Positions 15,701 through 23,848 of a DNA stretch of 26,175 nt are shown here, piece after piece. A program made the translations under genes and the position numbers. Position 1 is the stretch's first letter. Every line of letters begins with the position of its first letter. The notes under the pieces were generated by a model, which saw only the letters and a program-made list of their open reading frames with translations, was not told the origin of the DNA and made no database searches. Origin of the DNA: a virus; IMG/VR virus record IMGVR_UViG_3300009091_000052, positions 1 to 26,175 of that record; one strand, given 5' to 3'.

Positions 15701-17426
15701 GAATGTCCCAGTACCAGTAAGTGCCGAGACTACAGCAGCCAGTCAGATTGAAGCTAAAAGACTTCAGATGATAAAAGATGAAGCTGAATTAGTTGATGAA
15801 ATTATAACAACCAGAAATAAAGAAATAAAAATTAAATCCGCTACTGGAGAGATAACACCTAAAGAACAACTAGAAGCTCAAAAAACTTTAATGGGTTTGG
15901 ATGCTGCCCTCTCTAAATTAACCACAGCTTTTGGTACATCTTTTGATAAGATAAATGATACAATAAGTGGTACTGAGGATGTTTATAATACTTTTGCTAA
16001 TGTACTACTAAGAAGTAGTGAGGAGCAATCCCAGAGTTTAATAAACGCTGCTACTGAATGGGTAGGTTTAGCTGCCGCTATCGAAGTAGCCAGAGCATCC
16101 CAACAAAACTTTATTCTAGATTCTCAAGGGAATAAAGTATTAATAGAAGGTAGAGGTGGTGCACAAGAGCAACTTGATGAACTACAGAGAATGTGGACAG
16201 ACTATATAGACCTGTTAAATAAAGAACAGGAAATAGGTGCTGTCAAGATACCTGAAATAGTTAATGTAGATGAACTAGAAATAAAGACAAAGGCTAAACT
16301 TGAGGAATGGTTAAAGGGAGCTAGAGATTTAGAGACAGAATATTTTGATGCTGGGATTAGGGATGGGATTTTTACCCCAGCCCAAGTAGAGTATATAAAA
16401 TCTACTGCTGATGATATGTGGGCATATATCGGGCATCATGGCGGAGAAATTGTTGGTTATCAACTTATAGAGGGTATTACAGATTCTAGATTTCTTACAG
16501 AGTATGCTAACATAATGGAGGAGGCAGCATCTAAAGTAGACTTAGGTTTTCAAACATTTGATGTTACTAACCCACAATTAGCTCAAATAGTAGATAGAGC
16601 TAACGCTATGGCTAGTGTGTGGGAGCAAAAATACGGTTATACCCCAGACATAACTGAAGAACTTGCTATCACAATGAAGGATAATGTTGTAGAACCTATG
16701 AAAGCGGACTGGAAGATAGTCCAGTTATTACTTTCACAGATTGAGGAAAATACCAGTGAATTAGAGGGTATCTATAATTTACCTGAGGGGGCAGGGTTCT
16801 ACGTACCTTACCAAACTCTAAACCTAGCTTATCAAAAAGGTTTGAATGAAGGTCAAGGAGCTGGTGGGGCTTTAGCTGAAGAGGCGTTCACATATAAAGG
16901 TGAGGGTACTACTGAAGCTCTAAGACAAACTACGCAAACTCAACAGCTAATCTCTGATATGGTAAGAGGTAATGCTACTCAACTAGCTAAAACTACTGCA
17001 CAAATTTATAAAACTTATTTACCTCAAATAACAACACCTAAAACAGAATATGCAGGTCAAAAGTTTCCAGGATATACTGCTCCAAAATTTTCTGGAAAAC
17101 CTAGATTTGATGAAGAGATGATGCCAGAAACTTGGGCAGATAAAATAAAAGATGCTATTATGGGGCCTAACCCAAATATCCCAGATATTTGGAAGGCTAT
17201 TCAAAACATAACTGGAGAAGGTGAAGGAGTTAATTTAAAATCTTTATTTGATTCAGTCAGTTCTAATATAAATAACACTATAGCTATGAACCTTAATTCA
17301 GTATCTACTATCCAATTAGTCGTAGATGGTAGAGTATTAGCAGACATTGTTAAAACATATCTATATCAAGATACAGTTGCATTTGAAGGTTCTGGTGGGA
17401 CTATCAACAGAACTTTGGTAATATAG
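12780..17426 (+). CDS. Tail tape measure protein
   Basis: At 1,548 residues this is the longest gene here. It sets tail length (about 230 nm by 0.15 nm per residue) and is thought to pass through the tube to help DNA enter the host. Residues 1-300 are very helical and rich in Ala, Lys and Glu. Residues about 365-700 form a core typical of TP901-type phage tail tape measures: FTDSIIRNTQEVLKWSIGVG, AQVAYETGESINGVLETYTL, then TLATAFSITSESAENSGVSI and ALIGGVYQQQ. Hydrophobic Gly/Ala stretches follow at about 735-755 and 814-875, including GVVLAGGMVGALTGSPVGAM, and could insert in the host membrane. The rest is helical with few Cys. The C-terminal end becomes beta-rich and should bind the hub. No lytic transglycosylase or peptidase motif was recognised. 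The ATG at 12780 follows the chaperone stop by two bases. Confidence 0.93.
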   Translation: MANSLEDLERQLQNIRKETKLAREEINKLNAAVKEQFKANVTAGMRPVLQGMATGGTPTNKGLDRLINEYLEDQFTGWRRAGGNSRVFFGKGLTTKLNDIINKAANDALDSFRKAMEVEDFDVANVVAAKKGKVSVFTGKATEKEAYDQTATTAAQAAKADAEAKRQKREAMREKFGGVQEEVDRMRQVEVLKQSIARTDKEAAAASRTKYEQEMRDSSGLAKNLEQQRIIEDYLAKAEKDKATASRAAATKKLQDLDAINRESQQLLKLEKQIAAQDAAEARKPPTAENLQATMGDYRSQRLLQQAQRYNFKPEDIRQIYTQQPSGVTVAKFEKFDEATKAYQRLEVSVDKFGNTINRTNKRLLGFTDSIIRNTQEVLKWSIGVGLIYGSMYKLQALIRLAIENEAKLADIAVILGDAQRDVNQIFDEAAQVAYETGESINGVLETYTLAYRAVGAIKDPVERANSAIQLLTDATVLNKLSSLDSATAIDVLAGSLRQLQKPGEDMGQAFTRGRDLLDAWVTVTRKANVDLATLATAFSITSESAENSGVSIEQLNAIIASLAEKIGGLGGRETGNAVRALIGGVYQQQAAEILTRYGIAVQDTAGRMRPFLDISEEIYTLYKGGIISADELNKIGYTLGGGVRRGQQYVAFLSDFERIQELANEQTNRGGAAQEALGRKVETTQTAITRLSNAFQSLAQTLGTDGGLLDTFGGILEIATKLVDAFDKLTGILGNITIPATLLGITALIFRGGAGQLKQQAWAQNVGGALQGITGAAMGVVPSYRQPRQISTSEGLITTTRANEIGRQVGLSFGKYASNAIFAVLPAAMHAFQGDLPGAGVVLAGGMVGALTGSPVGAMIGAVIAETFLEVVRRNQPTFEDYFEKLNVPEPLPTEGLNLGMKGVRKMTVEEQQQALISKNVPFGAGLDMAMQAWLNKNILGMTSPSRIDPLQMIIDKYIPKETQTKIVELGQKNVPVPVSAETTAASQIEAKRLQMIKDEAELVDEIITTRNKEIKIKSATGEITPKEQLEAQKTLMGLDAALSKLTTAFGTSFDKINDTISGTEDVYNTFANVLLRSSEEQSQSLINAATEWVGLAAAIEVARASQQNFILDSQGNKVLIEGRGGAQEQLDELQRMWTDYIDLLNKEQEIGAVKIPEIVNVDELEIKTKAKLEEWLKGARDLETEYFDAGIRDGIFTPAQVEYIKSTADDMWAYIGHHGGEIVGYQLIEGITDSRFLTEYANIMEEAASKVDLGFQTFDVTNPQLAQIVDRANAMASVWEQKYGYTPDITEELAITMKDNVVEPMKADWKIVQLLLSQIEENTSELEGIYNLPEGAGFYVPYQTLNLAYQKGLNEGQGAGGALAEEAFTYKGEGTTEALRQTTQTQQLISDMVRGNATQLAKTTAQIYKTYLPQITTPKTEYAGQKFPGYTAPKFSGKPRFDEEMMPETWADKIKDAIMGPNPNIPDIWKAIQNITGEGEGVNLKSLFDSVSSNINNTIAMNLNSVSTIQLVVDGRVLADIVKTYLYQDTVAFEGSGGTINRTLVI

Positions 17427-17434
17427 GAGATATT

Positions 17435-17800
17435 ATGTCTAATTGGGAACTAGGCGGAAGAAGAATTTTTGTCACTGATATTGGTAGTGACTTCAAACAG
17501 ATCATAGCTAGATTGCATCCTTTAGGAGGTGGTACAGTCCACCATACTTTTGGTTATGAGGATGCAGTTAGAAAGCTTAAATGCTATGTAGTAGGTAGTA
17601 CTGATATGGGGCAGATAGAGAGTTTCACTGCTAGTGGGACTACCTTTGTATTAGGAAGTCCTTACGGAGCATTGGGAAATTATTTTGTAAGCAATGTAAA
17701 TCACAATATGTTGAATACTGTTTGTCAAACTCTAAGACCGGATTTACCGGATAACTCCCCTGTTTACGTAGTAGATATAGAACTGTATCAGGAAATATAA
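17435..17800 (+). CDS. Small tail-tip protein (gpU-like, tentative)
   Basis: This 121-residue protein is encoded directly after the tape measure. The stop TAG of the tape measure lies in its ribosome binding site AGGAGA (17425-17430). The pattern HPLGGGTVHHTFGYEDAVRK followed by LKCYVVGSTDMGQIESF, then TFVLGSPYGALGNYFVSNV and a final strand YVVDIELYQEI, is similar in style to the small P2 gpU family of tail proteins (a 'G-G-x-V-x-H-x-F-G' segment, a strand, a helix-like middle, then 'G-x-Y-x-V' and a final strand). It may also be a minor hub-adjacent protein unrelated to gpU. It ends one base inside the first hub gene. The tail-tip location is solid and the family link is tentative. Confidence 0.6.
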   Translation: MSNWELGGRRIFVTDIGSDFKQIIARLHPLGGGTVHHTFGYEDAVRKLKCYVVGSTDMGQIESFTASGTTFVLGSPYGALGNYFVSNVNHNMLNTVCQTLRPDLPDNSPVYVVDIELYQEI

Positions 17801-18789
17801 TGGCAGAACTTTACGCCGATATTACAGGTCTAAGTAATATTCTAAATGTTAGTGTCTCTATGAGCCATTCAGCCGCTACTTCTGTTGCTATTGTAGATGC
17901 TTTAAGTTCTTCTTTGGATATCGGGGATGATATAGATATTGATATTGGGTATACAGGTAATCATTCAAGAATTTTTAGAGGTTATGTAAAACAAATTGAT
18001 AGAAAAGTACCAGAAAATCTCTATACTATTACAGCCCATGATGTAATGACCAGAGCTGTAGATTTTTTTGTAGCATCCACTAACCCAGAAGAGCCTTTTA
18101 CCAGGACTAATATTTCTGCTGAAGATTTAGTAGAGGATGTATTAGCTTTAGCAGGTCTAACTAATTTTGATCCTGATCCTACAAATTTTGTTTTTGCTAC
18201 CAATTCAGAAGCTGAGGTTAATTTAGTATCAGCATTTGATTTTTGTAGATATATAGCTGATACTTTAACTTGGCATCTTTATGCAGATGAGGATGGAGTT
18301 GTACATTTTATAAACAGAAAACCTTATGTTATGAAAGCTGGTAGTGTAGAATCTAACCAACCTGGATTTCAAGCTGATACATCTTTAGGTACTATTGATG
18401 ATACTATGATCCTGGATTTTACATACAGAAGATCAGAAAAAGATTTAAGGAATAGAATAGTTGTTTATGGCAGTACTGGAGTTTACGCTGAGGCTAAAGC
18501 ATCCAGCCCTTATTTGCCTGCTGGATTTTACAAGACTGTAGCATTTGGTACTAACCTTATTGATCATCAGGGTTATGCACAAAAAGCTGCGGATTATAAT
18601 CTTATTATTTTAAATAGATTAACTGAACAACTATCTATGTCAGTATTAGGTGATCCAGCTTATATGGCTAGGTCTGTATTTACAATTAATGAGAGTATTC
18701 TAAGTATTAATGAGGATTATTATATTGTTCAGTCAGAACATAACTGGTCTAAAAATGGGTATATTGTTACTATGGAGTTGCGTAAATAA
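17800..18789 (+). CDS. Tail hub protein 1 (late control gpD-like)
   Basis: This 329-residue protein has the layout of phage hub proteins (P2 gpD, T4 gp27, Mu gp44). The N-terminal beta domain with SLDIGDDIDIDIGYTGNHSR, IFRGYVKQIDRKVPENLYTI and TAHDVMTRAVDFFVAS is the common 'GDxVxxxxG - RIFxGxV - YxxTAxD' start. A helix-rich middle follows (SAEDLVEDVLALAGLTNF), then a domain with WHLYADEDGVVHFINRK and RNRIVVYG. Hubs connect the tape measure and tube to the tail tip and open during infection. No lysozyme or peptidase domain is attached. It overlaps by one base with genes on both sides (TAATG at each end). It is paralogous to the first 315 residues of the next gene (see findings). Confidence 0.75.
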   Translation: MAELYADITGLSNILNVSVSMSHSAATSVAIVDALSSSLDIGDDIDIDIGYTGNHSRIFRGYVKQIDRKVPENLYTITAHDVMTRAVDFFVASTNPEEPFTRTNISAEDLVEDVLALAGLTNFDPDPTNFVFATNSEAEVNLVSAFDFCRYIADTLTWHLYADEDGVVHFINRKPYVMKAGSVESNQPGFQADTSLGTIDDTMILDFTYRRSEKDLRNRIVVYGSTGVYAEAKASSPYLPAGFYKTVAFGTNLIDHQGYAQKAADYNLIILNRLTEQLSMSVLGDPAYMARSVFTINESILSINEDYYIVQSEHNWSKNGYIVTMELRK

Positions 18790-21700
18790 TGGATGTTCAG
18801 ATAAAACATAATGGTACGGACATTACCGATTATGTTTTAGAGTATAACCGGACTAAAGAGTTATGCTCTGGTATAGGTTTATTAGACATTAGTATTACTA
18901 AGAATGTATCAAGGACTTTTGATCCCTGGGATACCATTACTATTTATGAAGAGGGCAGTAAAAGGGGTGAGTATAATATCTCTACCATTGCTAGGGATTC
19001 AAAAAGTGGAAATTACCAATTAGAATGTCAGGATGATTCTAAAAGGTTAGTAGATTATTTTGTAGCAGATTCTTATACAATAACTACATATAGCCTAACT
19101 AAATATTGGATAGAACTTATCCTAAATATGGCAGGTGTAAATTACACTTTTGATACTGCTGAATTAGGTACACCATTGAATGAGAATTCAGTAGTTGGGG
19201 TTGGAAGTGCATATGATGTAATCACCCCTCTATTACAGCAGAGTGGTTGGTATATATATTTTGATGAAGATAATTTAGCTCACATAGGTAAAATAGATAA
19301 AACTACCAGCCATGATGATAGTTTTAATGATAGTGATATTTTAAGTATTAACACTATGAAAAACGACGCTATGCTCAGGAATAGAGCAGTAGTTTGGGGT
19401 GCTGGGGATGCTTATAGTGGTACTTGGATATTTGCGGATGTTAGCAGACAAACTTCGTGGAATTATGATTCTAATGATGTTAGAACTGTAGTTCTAGCTA
19501 ATAGTAGTATTAGAAATACTGCTACAGCTAACCAACTAGCTATACAAATATTAGATGAATTTACTAAAAAGAATTATGTAAAAACTATTGAGATTATAGG
19601 AAGTCCTGATATTGAGATTGCGGATACAGTTTATATAAATTCAAATTATTTCTCAGGTCTTTGTTTAGTAACTACTATGGCTGTAAGTGTTAACAGTAAT
19701 GGTATGATTACTACATTAGTATTAGATCAACGTTGCCCAAGATTATTTGGTGTGTGGGATATTTCTAATAATTATGTTTATATTGGTACTCAAGGTTCTG
19801 GAGTAAAAAGAAAACTACTAAATGGATCAACTTGGGAAGATTATAGTACTGGATTAACTAATTTAAATATTACAGATTTAGATGTAAATAATGGTAAATT
19901 TGTATGTACAACATCTGGCGGGTCTTTGTTTCTTAGAGATGTTACAAGTAGTGGTTGGAGTGTGTTTACACCGAGCGGTTTTTATAATAGATTAAATATT
20001 CCTTCATATATGATATCAGCAAATGATGGTAACTATGTAGCATGTGCTATAAATAAAACTAATAATGAAATTTATGGTTTATTTACTAATAATGTATCTA
20101 GTTGGGTAACTACAATTACATCATCAGGTAATTATATAAATAGTTTAATAGTAACATTAAGTGGTTTGTCAACATATGATTATAACCATATAGGGTATGA
20201 TTTAGAGGATATTGGAAATTCTATACTAGTATCTACGTATACAGGTATAACTGCTGCAAGTGGTTTATTTTCAGAGGGTACTGGAATACAGAGAAATAAA
20301 AGTTCTTATATTAGTAACGCTACTAGTACATATAATACTGCTATGAATATGTCATATGGTAGTTTAGATGCGGTAACACTTGCAAGATGTTGGTACGAAA
20401 ATTATTATTTCAGACATGATACGAATAAGGCATGGAGAGTAGATGCATCTACAGGAGAAACTATAAATATAAATAATCCTGGAGGATATTCATTCTATGC
20501 ATCTTTTGGTGTAGGCGTAGTATTAGATGAAAATAATTACATAGTCTTTAAAACACATGCTACTGATGAAAAAATAAACTATATAGTTAGATTTAATTTT
20601 GAAGATGAAACCAGCAGTGTGATACACACTGAAAGCGATGCCACCCAATATGTAGGTGTATGGGATGCATCTGCTGTAAAAACAGATACTGATGTACGCT
20701 GTATTTTTATAGCCAGTAAAATGAATCCTGGTGCAGCGTATCAAAATTATTATTATTACAAATATTTTGATTTATCTAATTTTACAGTATCTTCTGAAAC
20801 AACTATAGCTACTTGGGAAGAATTATATGCTACTTCAAAAGACGAGTGGGGTCTTGATTTCGCCGGCAGTAAATTTGATGATTGTTACGGTAGATTTTTC
20901 TTGACTTATAAAGAACAACAAACTAACGCTGCTGGTGGTGGTGCTAAAGTAAAGCTTATAGTTATAAATGCATTAGAGGGTACTTTTGAATCTACTGTAA
21001 AAACTATGGATAAAGAAGGTTCTATATCAGTGGATTTTACACCTTTTGATAGTATATCAAGTTATGCCAATCAAAAATTTTATTTGATGTACAGGTTAAT
21101 TCGCATAACCCCAACTTCTACTGAATACGTGATAGATGAAATAGATTTTAGTGGTAATGATACTAATATAAAAACCAGTGCAACAACTTGGAATAAATTT
21201 TCATCATCTAAATACACAACATACTTAATATATAATGACGGAACTGTAGAAACATTAGCAGGTACAGGTGGGGTTACTTCTATACCAGTACCATCTAATA
21301 TTTCTAGAACAGCCGATGATAATGATAACTCTCTTATCATATACAGAAACTTTTATCCCGGACGGGTATATAAAGTTAGCCCAGGTAATACATTAACAAT
21401 ACTAATAGATGATTGGATTTATGGAGATGCTACACCTACACTATTTCTAGAAAAAATATTATTAGGTTCTGTTCTATTTTCTAATGGTGCTTGGCAAACT
21501 ACTATATATCCTAGTGTTTCTAGCGTATTGAAAAAACAAGCTGATAGTTTAATATTTGAGGATGTTTTTACAAAAGTTTTTGATTCTCAAGTACCTTTGA
21601 AATTAGATGCATCATTAGAATCTCCAATAGTACTTTTTAGCCCCGGGCAGGTACTTTTATATACTACACTAGCAGGAGATTTAGGTACTTTTTCTCTATT

Positions 21701-22016
21701 AGATAATATTAACAGCATATATGATGTAAGAGAATTCTACTCATCTAGTGGTATATATACTTTATTAGCTACATCATCTGGTGTATTTAAATTTCCATAT
21801 ACAGGCGGTAGTGGGCTTTCTTTAGTTCCTGTATATTCTGGTTTTTATAGAAAAGTTGAGACAAATAATCATGGATATTATTCTACACCCTATATATTTG
21901 TAGGTACATCTGGATTATTCTTTCAAAAGAACCCAGATATAGATACTTTTACAGATTATTCTTATAGTTTACCGATGAGCAATATTACAGTTATCAGAAT
22001 GGATGATTCCCTATGA
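18789..22016 (+). CDS. Tail hub protein 2 with a large beta-propeller-like extension
   Basis: This 1,075-residue tail-tip protein has two parts. Residues 1-315 repeat the hub layout of the previous gene: YQLECQDDSKRLVDYFVAD, WIELILNMAGVNYTF, WYIYFDEDNLAHIGKID, MLRNRAVVWGAGD. Residues about 316-1075 are beta-rich with Ser/Thr/Tyr/Asn bias and recurring strands such as YVYIGTQGSGVKR, GKFVCTTSGGSLFLRDV, IYTLLATSSGVFKFPYTG and YIFVGTSGLFF. These are in the style of propeller blades (strand, GT(S)SG turn, strand). No catalytic motif was recognised. It could be a receptor-binding or carbohydrate-contacting tip. GC falls to very low values here (11 of 60 bases at 20041-20100). The TGA stop overlaps the fibre start (ATGA). 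The hub half is firm and the propeller description is an inference. Confidence 0.7.
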   Translation: MDVQIKHNGTDITDYVLEYNRTKELCSGIGLLDISITKNVSRTFDPWDTITIYEEGSKRGEYNISTIARDSKSGNYQLECQDDSKRLVDYFVADSYTITTYSLTKYWIELILNMAGVNYTFDTAELGTPLNENSVVGVGSAYDVITPLLQQSGWYIYFDEDNLAHIGKIDKTTSHDDSFNDSDILSINTMKNDAMLRNRAVVWGAGDAYSGTWIFADVSRQTSWNYDSNDVRTVVLANSSIRNTATANQLAIQILDEFTKKNYVKTIEIIGSPDIEIADTVYINSNYFSGLCLVTTMAVSVNSNGMITTLVLDQRCPRLFGVWDISNNYVYIGTQGSGVKRKLLNGSTWEDYSTGLTNLNITDLDVNNGKFVCTTSGGSLFLRDVTSSGWSVFTPSGFYNRLNIPSYMISANDGNYVACAINKTNNEIYGLFTNNVSSWVTTITSSGNYINSLIVTLSGLSTYDYNHIGYDLEDIGNSILVSTYTGITAASGLFSEGTGIQRNKSSYISNATSTYNTAMNMSYGSLDAVTLARCWYENYYFRHDTNKAWRVDASTGETININNPGGYSFYASFGVGVVLDENNYIVFKTHATDEKINYIVRFNFEDETSSVIHTESDATQYVGVWDASAVKTDTDVRCIFIASKMNPGAAYQNYYYYKYFDLSNFTVSSETTIATWEELYATSKDEWGLDFAGSKFDDCYGRFFLTYKEQQTNAAGGGAKVKLIVINALEGTFESTVKTMDKEGSISVDFTPFDSISSYANQKFYLMYRLIRITPTSTEYVIDEIDFSGNDTNIKTSATTWNKFSSSKYTTYLIYNDGTVETLAGTGGVTSIPVPSNISRTADDNDNSLIIYRNFYPGRVYKVSPGNTLTILIDDWIYGDATPTLFLEKILLGSVLFSNGAWQTTIYPSVSSVLKKQADSLIFEDVFTKVFDSQVPLKLDASLESPIVLFSPGQVLLYTTLAGDLGTFSLLDNINSIYDVREFYSSSGIYTLLATSSGVFKFPYTGGSGLSLVPVYSGFYRKVETNNHGYYSTPYIFVGTSGLFFQKNPDIDTFTDYSYSLPMSNITVIRMDDSL

Positions 22017-23788
22017 CATATAAATACGAAAGAACTATTTTTGATTATTTCAACTACTTCAATAGAATGCAGGATATTAAACCTATGATTCTGGGAGGAT
22101 TACCGGGAGCCAGTGGTGGTGCCGGTGGTCATCCCGGAGGTTTTCTAGGTTATTTACCTCAGGATAGGGTATCTTATGACACTACAGAGGCGTCTTTAAG
22201 TGGCTTTGTATCTGCTAGTGCGTATAACCCAAGTGGTATATTAATAAATGCAACGTTAGTAGATAACTTAAATCATATCAGATATAGATTAGGGGTAGTT
22301 GAAAATCTGGCTTTTTCTGCTGGTACTCTTTCAATAGAAGAGAACCAAGTATTAATAGCATCTGGGATAACTATTCTAAATTTTGCTGGTAGTGCTGGAG
22401 TTGAATCTACAGGTGCTGGTGAGGTAACTGTAACAGTTTCTGGTGGTGGAGTTTCAGATGGTAAAGCTAAAGTATCATCAGATGACACTACTGCTAATTA
22501 CTTAGAAAGTAAAATAGTAAGTGGTAGTAATGTTACTGTAACAGTATTAAATCCAGGTGGAGATGAGCAAATAAGTATAGCTGCTGCTGGAAGTGGACTA
22601 GGTACAGATGAGCTATCTAAAATATCTGGCAATGATACTACTGCTGGATATCTAGAAGATAAAATAGTAGCAGGGAGTGGTGTCACTTTAACAGTACAAA
22701 ATGATGGTGCCAATGAACAACTAAGGATTACAGCATCTGGAGGTACTGGTAATGCTATAAATGTATCAGATGAGGGGTCAACTGTAGCCAGTAGTATAAC
22801 ATCCTTAAATTTTGTTGGGCCTACAGTTCATGCTACAGCAGTTGGTACTGCTGTGACTGTAACAGTATCAGGCCTATCTAATCCATTTATCGGTGCTAAA
22901 GTATACAAAACAACCAATGCTCAACTAACTACAGATACTGGGTGGCAAAATGTTACCTGGGGGGCATCAGAGTATGAATCAGATTCTACCATGTGGGATT
23001 CTGGTGTAAATTATTTGCTATATGCTAGAGAGGTTGGTTATTATTCTGTAACTGGTCAAATAACTTTAAGTGGAGCATTACCTACCACTGAAAGAATTCA
23101 GTTAGGTTTGTTTAGAGGGGAGTCTCTAGTAGCTAATATCTGGGATGGTTACTATATCACAACTTCTGGATACAGAACTTTACAGGCTTTATATCATGGG
23201 ATACTAAGTGAAGATGAATATATTTCTTTACGAATAGTAAATGGTGCTGGTACACAACCCTACGTATGTAGTGGAATTAATAATTCATTTTTATGCATGT
23301 ATAAGATTCAGGGTCAGGTAGCTAACCAATCCGCTGACCCAAAATTAGCTGCTGCGGTACTAAGTACTGGTTCTATAACAGTAGCTAATGAAACTGAGAC
23401 AGCCATATCAATGACAGCAGAAACCTATGATACCGGAGATTTCTGGACTTCGGGATCACAATTTACAGTACCAGAAACTGGTTATTATCATATTGTAGGG
23501 TACGCTACTTGGGAGAGTGTATACTACCATGGTGGAGTGCCTTTCCAAATTAAAATTGGGATTAGAAAGAATGGTAGTGTTATGCTTGCCCAGAAATGGG
23601 AATGGAATGATGTAGATACTGGTGGAGATAGATCAGATGCTTTAACTACGCCTATAGCCTGCGATGTATCCCTTAATTCTGGGGATTATATAGAATTAGT
23701 AGCATGGCATTCTAAAGGTTCATCTGCATCTAATATCATTTTATCAGCAGATTATAACACTGCCCTTATGATTCATAAAATTCAATAA
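22013..23788 (+). CDS. Tail fibre / receptor-binding protein with C1q-like domains
   Basis: This 591-residue protein is encoded last in the tail module, and its start overlaps the previous stop by four bases. Residues 1-50 are an anchor with a Gly-rich stretch (GGLPGASGGAGGHPGG). Residues 110-286 hold four shaft repeats in A-B-B-A order. Each A has a SITxLNF-like strand ending VTVTVSG, and each B has a DDTTA.YLE.KIV.GS.VT pattern. Residues about 292-435 and about 446-591 are two related jelly-roll-like domains. Each begins near a W or Y-rich strand, has Y-Y-x-V/I-x-G after a Thr/Gly strand (REVGYYSVTGQITL; VPETGYYHIVGYATW) and ends with L/I-M/C-Y/I-H/K-K-I-Q. This layout is found in C1q/TNF-type trimeric phage tips. 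A host-receptor role is inferred. No depolymerase motif was seen. Confidence 0.72.
   Translation: MTYKYERTIFDYFNYFNRMQDIKPMILGGLPGASGGAGGHPGGFLGYLPQDRVSYDTTEASLSGFVSASAYNPSGILINATLVDNLNHIRYRLGVVENLAFSAGTLSIEENQVLIASGITILNFAGSAGVESTGAGEVTVTVSGGGVSDGKAKVSSDDTTANYLESKIVSGSNVTVTVLNPGGDEQISIAAAGSGLGTDELSKISGNDTTAGYLEDKIVAGSGVTLTVQNDGANEQLRITASGGTGNAINVSDEGSTVASSITSLNFVGPTVHATAVGTAVTVTVSGLSNPFIGAKVYKTTNAQLTTDTGWQNVTWGASEYESDSTMWDSGVNYLLYAREVGYYSVTGQITLSGALPTTERIQLGLFRGESLVANIWDGYYITTSGYRTLQALYHGILSEDEYISLRIVNGAGTQPYVCSGINNSFLCMYKIQGQVANQSADPKLAAAVLSTGSITVANETETAISMTAETYDTGDFWTSGSQFTVPETGYYHIVGYATWESVYYHGGVPFQIKIGIRKNGSVMLAQKWEWNDVDTGGDRSDALTTPIACDVSLNSGDYIELVAWHSKGSSASNIILSADYNTALMIHKIQ
22340..22870 (+). 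repeat. A-B-B-A protein repeats of the fibre shaft
   Basis: There are two kinds of diverged repeat at protein level. A1 (residues 110-143) and A2 (250-286) share 'ASxITxLNF' and end in VTVTVSG. B1 (150-190) and B2 (198-241) share 'DDTTAxYLExKIVxGSxVTxTVxNxGxxEQxxI' with single-residue changes. Base-level identity is limited, so the copies are old and kept by selection. Confidence 0.75.
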
Positions 23789-23821
23789 AAATTACTAAAA
23801 AATGCTTAAAAACAGTATAAT
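23786..23821 (+). promoter_or_regulatory. Promoter P2 (TTACTA-N18-TATAAT) for the lysis-side unit
   Basis: TAAAAATTACTA occupies 23786-23797, with TTACTA at 23792-23797, and a perfect TATAAT lies at 23816-23821 after an 18-base spacer. The upstream 12 bases, the spacer length and the GTATAATA core are identical to those at 3343-3379. The upstream element begins at the fibre stop codon itself. Transcription from here would serve the coiled-coil protein, endonuclease, small gene and endolysin. Confidence 0.7.
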
Positions 23822-23848
23822 AATTATGACGAATGTAGGATTATGTTC

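Noticed and set aside
22013-23788. Diversity-generating retroelement acting on the fibre
   Set aside because: No reverse transcriptase gene or second copy of the fibre end was seen in the window, and the C-terminal codons show no special adenine-rich AAY pattern.
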